Source of the DNA: Mariannaea sp. PMI_226
Taxonomy: Eukaryota > Ascomycota > Sordariomycetes > Hypocreales > Nectriaceae
Assembly: GCA_024336345.1 (NCBI GenBank)
Contig: JANFOG010000005.1
Coordinates: 620,001-684,000 of the forward strand
DNA: 64,000 bases
Direction: 5' to 3'
This document shows, in pieces, positions 61,392 through 64,000 of this stretch; the stretch's first letter is position 1; each line of letters opens with the position of its first letter. The position numbers were made by a program, and so were the translations under genes. The notes under the pieces were generated by a model. It did no database searches, was not told the DNA's origin, and saw nothing but the letters and a program-made list of their open reading frames with translations.

Positions 61392-62637
61392 ATGACCTCC
61401 CGCGCTTCAACCCGCACCTCCAAGGCGGCTGTCGACACGCCTTCTACCGTCGCCGCCAACGACAAGTCACACGACTTCTTCTGGACATATACTGAAGAAC
61501 CCCATCGAACCCGTCGGTTGGCCATCATCAAGGCTCATCCCGAGGTACGTTTCCCTGGTTGTTCAATGCAATTGAGAAACCTCCCCTCCCCCACTAACTG
61601 GTATGCGACAATCAGATCACCAAGCTCTGTGGCCCCGAGCCATTGACGAAATGGGTCGTCCTCGGCGTCGTCTCCCTCCAGGTTGTCCTAGCCTGCCTCC
61701 TCCAGTCGACATCTTTCTTCTCGTGGAAGTTCTGGGCCGTCGCTTATGTGTTCGGTGCCACCGCCAACCAGAATCTCTTCCTCGCCATCCACGAAATCTC
61801 CCATAATCTGGCCTTCAGAAACCCCACGGCCAACCGCCTGATCGCCATCTTCGCCAATCTTCCCATTGGCATCCCCTACAGCGCTTCCTTCCGAGTATGT
61901 ACACCAGAAGTCCTGAATTTCTTTTCTTTGTGAAGGAGGACATGTTGCTAACTTGGTGTCTGTGACAGCCCTATCATCTAACTCACCACAAGTCTCTTGG
62001 TGTGGATGGCCTCGATACCGATCTTCCTACAGCCTTCGAAGCCTTCTTCCTGGATTCAATCCTTGGCAAGGCCTTTTTCTGCACTTTCCAGATTTTCTTC
62101 TACGCCCTCCGACCCATGGCTGTCTACCGCATTCCCCTGACCAAGATTCACGCCCTCAATGTCGCCGTCCAGCTCGGATTTGACGCTGTGCTCATCTACT
62201 TCACATCCTGGAACGCTTTCCTATACCTGCTGCTGTCTTCCTTCCTTGCCGGTAGCCTCCACCCTCTGGCTGGCCACTTTATCGCTGAGCACTACGTGTA
62301 CGAGACTGTCACACCCACTCAGAAGGATCCAGAGAACCGAATCCCTATCCCTGAGACTTTCTCTTACTATGGCCCCCTGAATTGGTTTACGTACAACGTC
62401 GGATTGCACAACGAGCATCACGACTTCCCTGCTGTGCCATGGACTCGCCTCCATGCTGTCCGTGACATGGCTCCCGAGTTCTACGACACCCTGCCTCGCC
62501 ATGAGAGCTGGGTTTATGCCATCTGGCGCTTCATTCTGGATCCCAATGTTGGCTTGAGCTGCCGTGTGAAGCGCAAGGAGGGCGGCCGCCTTGTTGGTGG
62601 TGCTGTAAAGTGGAAGGATAACGAGATTGAGGCCTGA
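61392..62637 (+). CDS. des1: Sphingolipid delta-4 desaturase (dihydroceramide desaturase)
   Basis: This ER enzyme introduces the delta-4 double bond into the sphingoid base of ceramides on the glucosylceramide branch of fungi. Three exons, 61392-61544, 61616-61894 and 61969-62637, with introns of 71 and 74 nt, join to 366 residues. The N-terminal lipid-desaturase segment reads DFFWTYTEEPHRTRR. The three histidine boxes of the membrane fatty-acid desaturase family are intact: HEISH at residues 110-114, HLTHH at 147-151 and HNEHH at 291-295. GHFIAEHY lies between the second and third. Four or more hydrophobic spans are visible. The closest alternative would be a C4-hydroxylase, which belongs to a different superfamily and is excluded. 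The ATG at 61392 has a GAGACC context. It converges on the VAP gene. Confidence 0.94.
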
Positions 62638-63666
62638 ACACTCAATGGCCTTTCTTTGGAGTTCTCTTAGGTCTTCCCTCCCCCAATGGTCCTGTTTGGA
62701 GGATCAGTCATGAAGGAACGCTGGCGTATGTCTTTTCTTTTTTTTGTGTCTTTGTCAAAGTTTGATAGAGGAGGGAAACAATTTGGTAGGAAACTGTCCG
62801 ATATTGCGCTGTGGAAATGCCACCTTCTATGTGACTTCACTGAGCATCAAAAGCGAGCATGGCGAATAGCTTTAAAATATCATCAACGACAATATGAGTT
62901 CTTTTGCAGAGCTTCTCTAACGCTCTACATGGTGACCATCTAGACGGTGATGGCTGTGCCGCCCCAAACCTTGCTGTCATGGTCGCATAAGGTTAATGCT
63001 CGTCTGATATATTACTATGCTTATGTCTGGTCTCAGACTATACTAATTTTGCGTGAACCATTGTGATACTGTCAGGCTTGGTGTTGTGATCGGCCAGCCA
63101 ACTGATGAGCAAAGAATTTTGATGACCTAAGAGTGCAAGATATTGGCGATGTCAAAAACCACGACTAGGCTTAATAACTACCACAAACCAAAGAATTAAT
63201 AACAATCAAGAAGACACAAGGAAAAAGAATAAGGCAGCTAGAGTATACACAGGGCCGTGCCAGACAAGTTTAGTCTCCTCGGCTGTATGCACCACCGATA
63301 TCAAGGATATTCAACTCTCCATCTCTTCTCGAACCTAAAGGCGACCTTTGCCCGACGATTCTCGTATGTTTTCCACCTCCTAAACCTCCGCCCACCCGCT
63401 TCTCTTGGACCCTTTTGACGAAAAGAATCGCTGAATGCGCCCCCTGCCACGTTGGTAACAAAAAGAATGCTCGTTTAGTCCCATGACTTCATACACGGAT
63501 GATTAGCTTCATCCGAGGGGTTCAGTCTCCTAGCTCCTGGGGCTTGATATGGCTCTGATTCATATCTACTACGCCTTCCTCAAGCCTGTTCAGCCTCGAA
63601 GTACCTCGCCCATAAGTGGCTCCGCATCTGTAAATATGGTTACTTGTGCAAAAATAATTTCGCTCT
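62638..63666. other. Convergent intergenic region, desaturase and VAP 3' ends
   Basis: About 1 kb containing the presumed 3' UTRs of both genes. No coding sequence or RNA gene seen. Confidence 0.6.
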
Positions 63667-64000
63667 CTAGAAGAAGAAGTAGGCAAGTAGGAAGCTGATT
63701 AGGCACAGAATTGCCGCCATCTGCACTGGTACACCCTCGATTGTTTGTTTCACAGCCTGGTTGACAGTTGGAGCGGGAAACCTCTCGTCAGAGGAGCTCT
63801 TAACGTTGCGTTGGCGGAGGCCAGAATCCCTAAGGCTGGCGATCTGAGCCTCGGCTTGCGCGAGCTTAGCCTTGAGCTCTTCGACAGTTGCATCGGCAAC
63901 AGAGGTGACAGCAGTTGTAGCCTGCGAAATAGTGCTCTTCACCTCAGGCTTCTCATCGTGCTTCTCCTCCTCCTCCGGCTCAGGAGTAATATCGCGATGG
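63667..64000 (-). CDS. scs2: VAP/Scs2 family ER membrane protein (C-terminal part, cut by window edge)
   Basis: VAP proteins sit in the ER membrane as tail-anchored receptors for FFAT-motif proteins at contact sites. Only the last 110 or so codons are present; the reading frame enters at the window edge with HRDITPEPEEEEKHDEKPE, and the N-terminal MSP domain lies outside. A coiled coil follows (TVEELKAKLAQAEAQIASLR), then a basic linker (SGLRQRNVKSS) and a single C-terminal membrane anchor (VPVQMAAILCLISFLLAYFF) ending immediately in the stop. This order of acidic linker, coiled coil and tail anchor is typical of fungal VAPs. It could in principle be another tail-anchored coiled-coil protein; the GVPVQ-type anchor makes VAP the best call. 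Confidence 0.8.
   Translation of the reverse strand, partial: HRDITPEPEEEEKHDEKPEVKSTISQATTAVTSVADATVEELKAKLAQAEAQIASLRDSGLRQRNVKSSSDERFPAPTVNQAVKQTIEGVPVQMAAILCLISFLLAYFFF

Overview
The window looks like a piece of nuclear genome from a filamentous ascomycete (Pezizomycotina, most likely Sordariomycetes and perhaps Hypocreales; the order is inference). The basis is the gene repertoire (an Mbp1-type APSES factor, a SepH/Cdc7 septation kinase, dynactin Arp1, a DUF3602 protein, Ice2, a sphingolipid delta-4 desaturase, a VAP/Scs2 tail), many short introns of about 50-130 nt with GT..AG ends, and compact genes separated by very long non-coding stretches. Frames joined across the introns reproduce conserved family sequence, so most gene models are well supported even though none was checked by a database search.

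Layout. 1-3762: no recognisable gene. 3763-4167 (+): DUF3602 glycine-motif protein with a perfect 20-bp palindrome downstream. 5627-6957 (-): four-exon arp1, divergent from 7612-9959 (+), a four-exon mbp1. 9960-19462: a 9.5-kb desert. 19463-20467 (+): conserved-looking single-span membrane protein of unknown role. 20468-30951: a second desert of about 10.5 kb, including an A+T-rich island (about 22.86-24.6 kb) with broken frames and, at its end, a long pyrimidine-rich leader. 30952-32652 (+): glutamine-rich prion-like protein. 34171-39149 (-): multi-exon sepH/cdc7 kinase. 43253-45154 (-): charged, disordered protein with an 11-nt first coding exon, divergent from 46037-48121 (+), a dihydrofolate/folylpolyglutamate synthase-like ligase with a C-terminal extension of about 240 residues. 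48600-49456 (+): DUF218 protein. 50383-51729 (-): ICE2. 51730-57865: gene-poor. 57866-59578 (+): AAAP amino-acid transporter. 61392-62637 (+): sphingolipid delta-4 desaturase. 63667-64000 (-): C-terminal part of a VAP/Scs2 protein cut by the window edge.

Functional themes. The left and centre hold cell-cycle, cytokinesis and cytoskeleton genes (G1/S factor Mbp1, dynactin Arp1, SIN kinase SepH). The right end holds three endoplasmic-reticulum lipid or contact-site genes within about 14 kb (ICE2, delta-4 desaturase, VAP). These are ordinary eukaryotic neighbours, not operons. No secondary-metabolite cluster, intact transposon, CRISPR array or convincing tRNA/rRNA gene was seen. The items most worth following are the fused ligase, the leader of the Q-rich gene, the optional in-frame intron and serine-arginine repeats of the kinase, the 3' palindrome of the DUF3602 gene, and the A+T-rich island.
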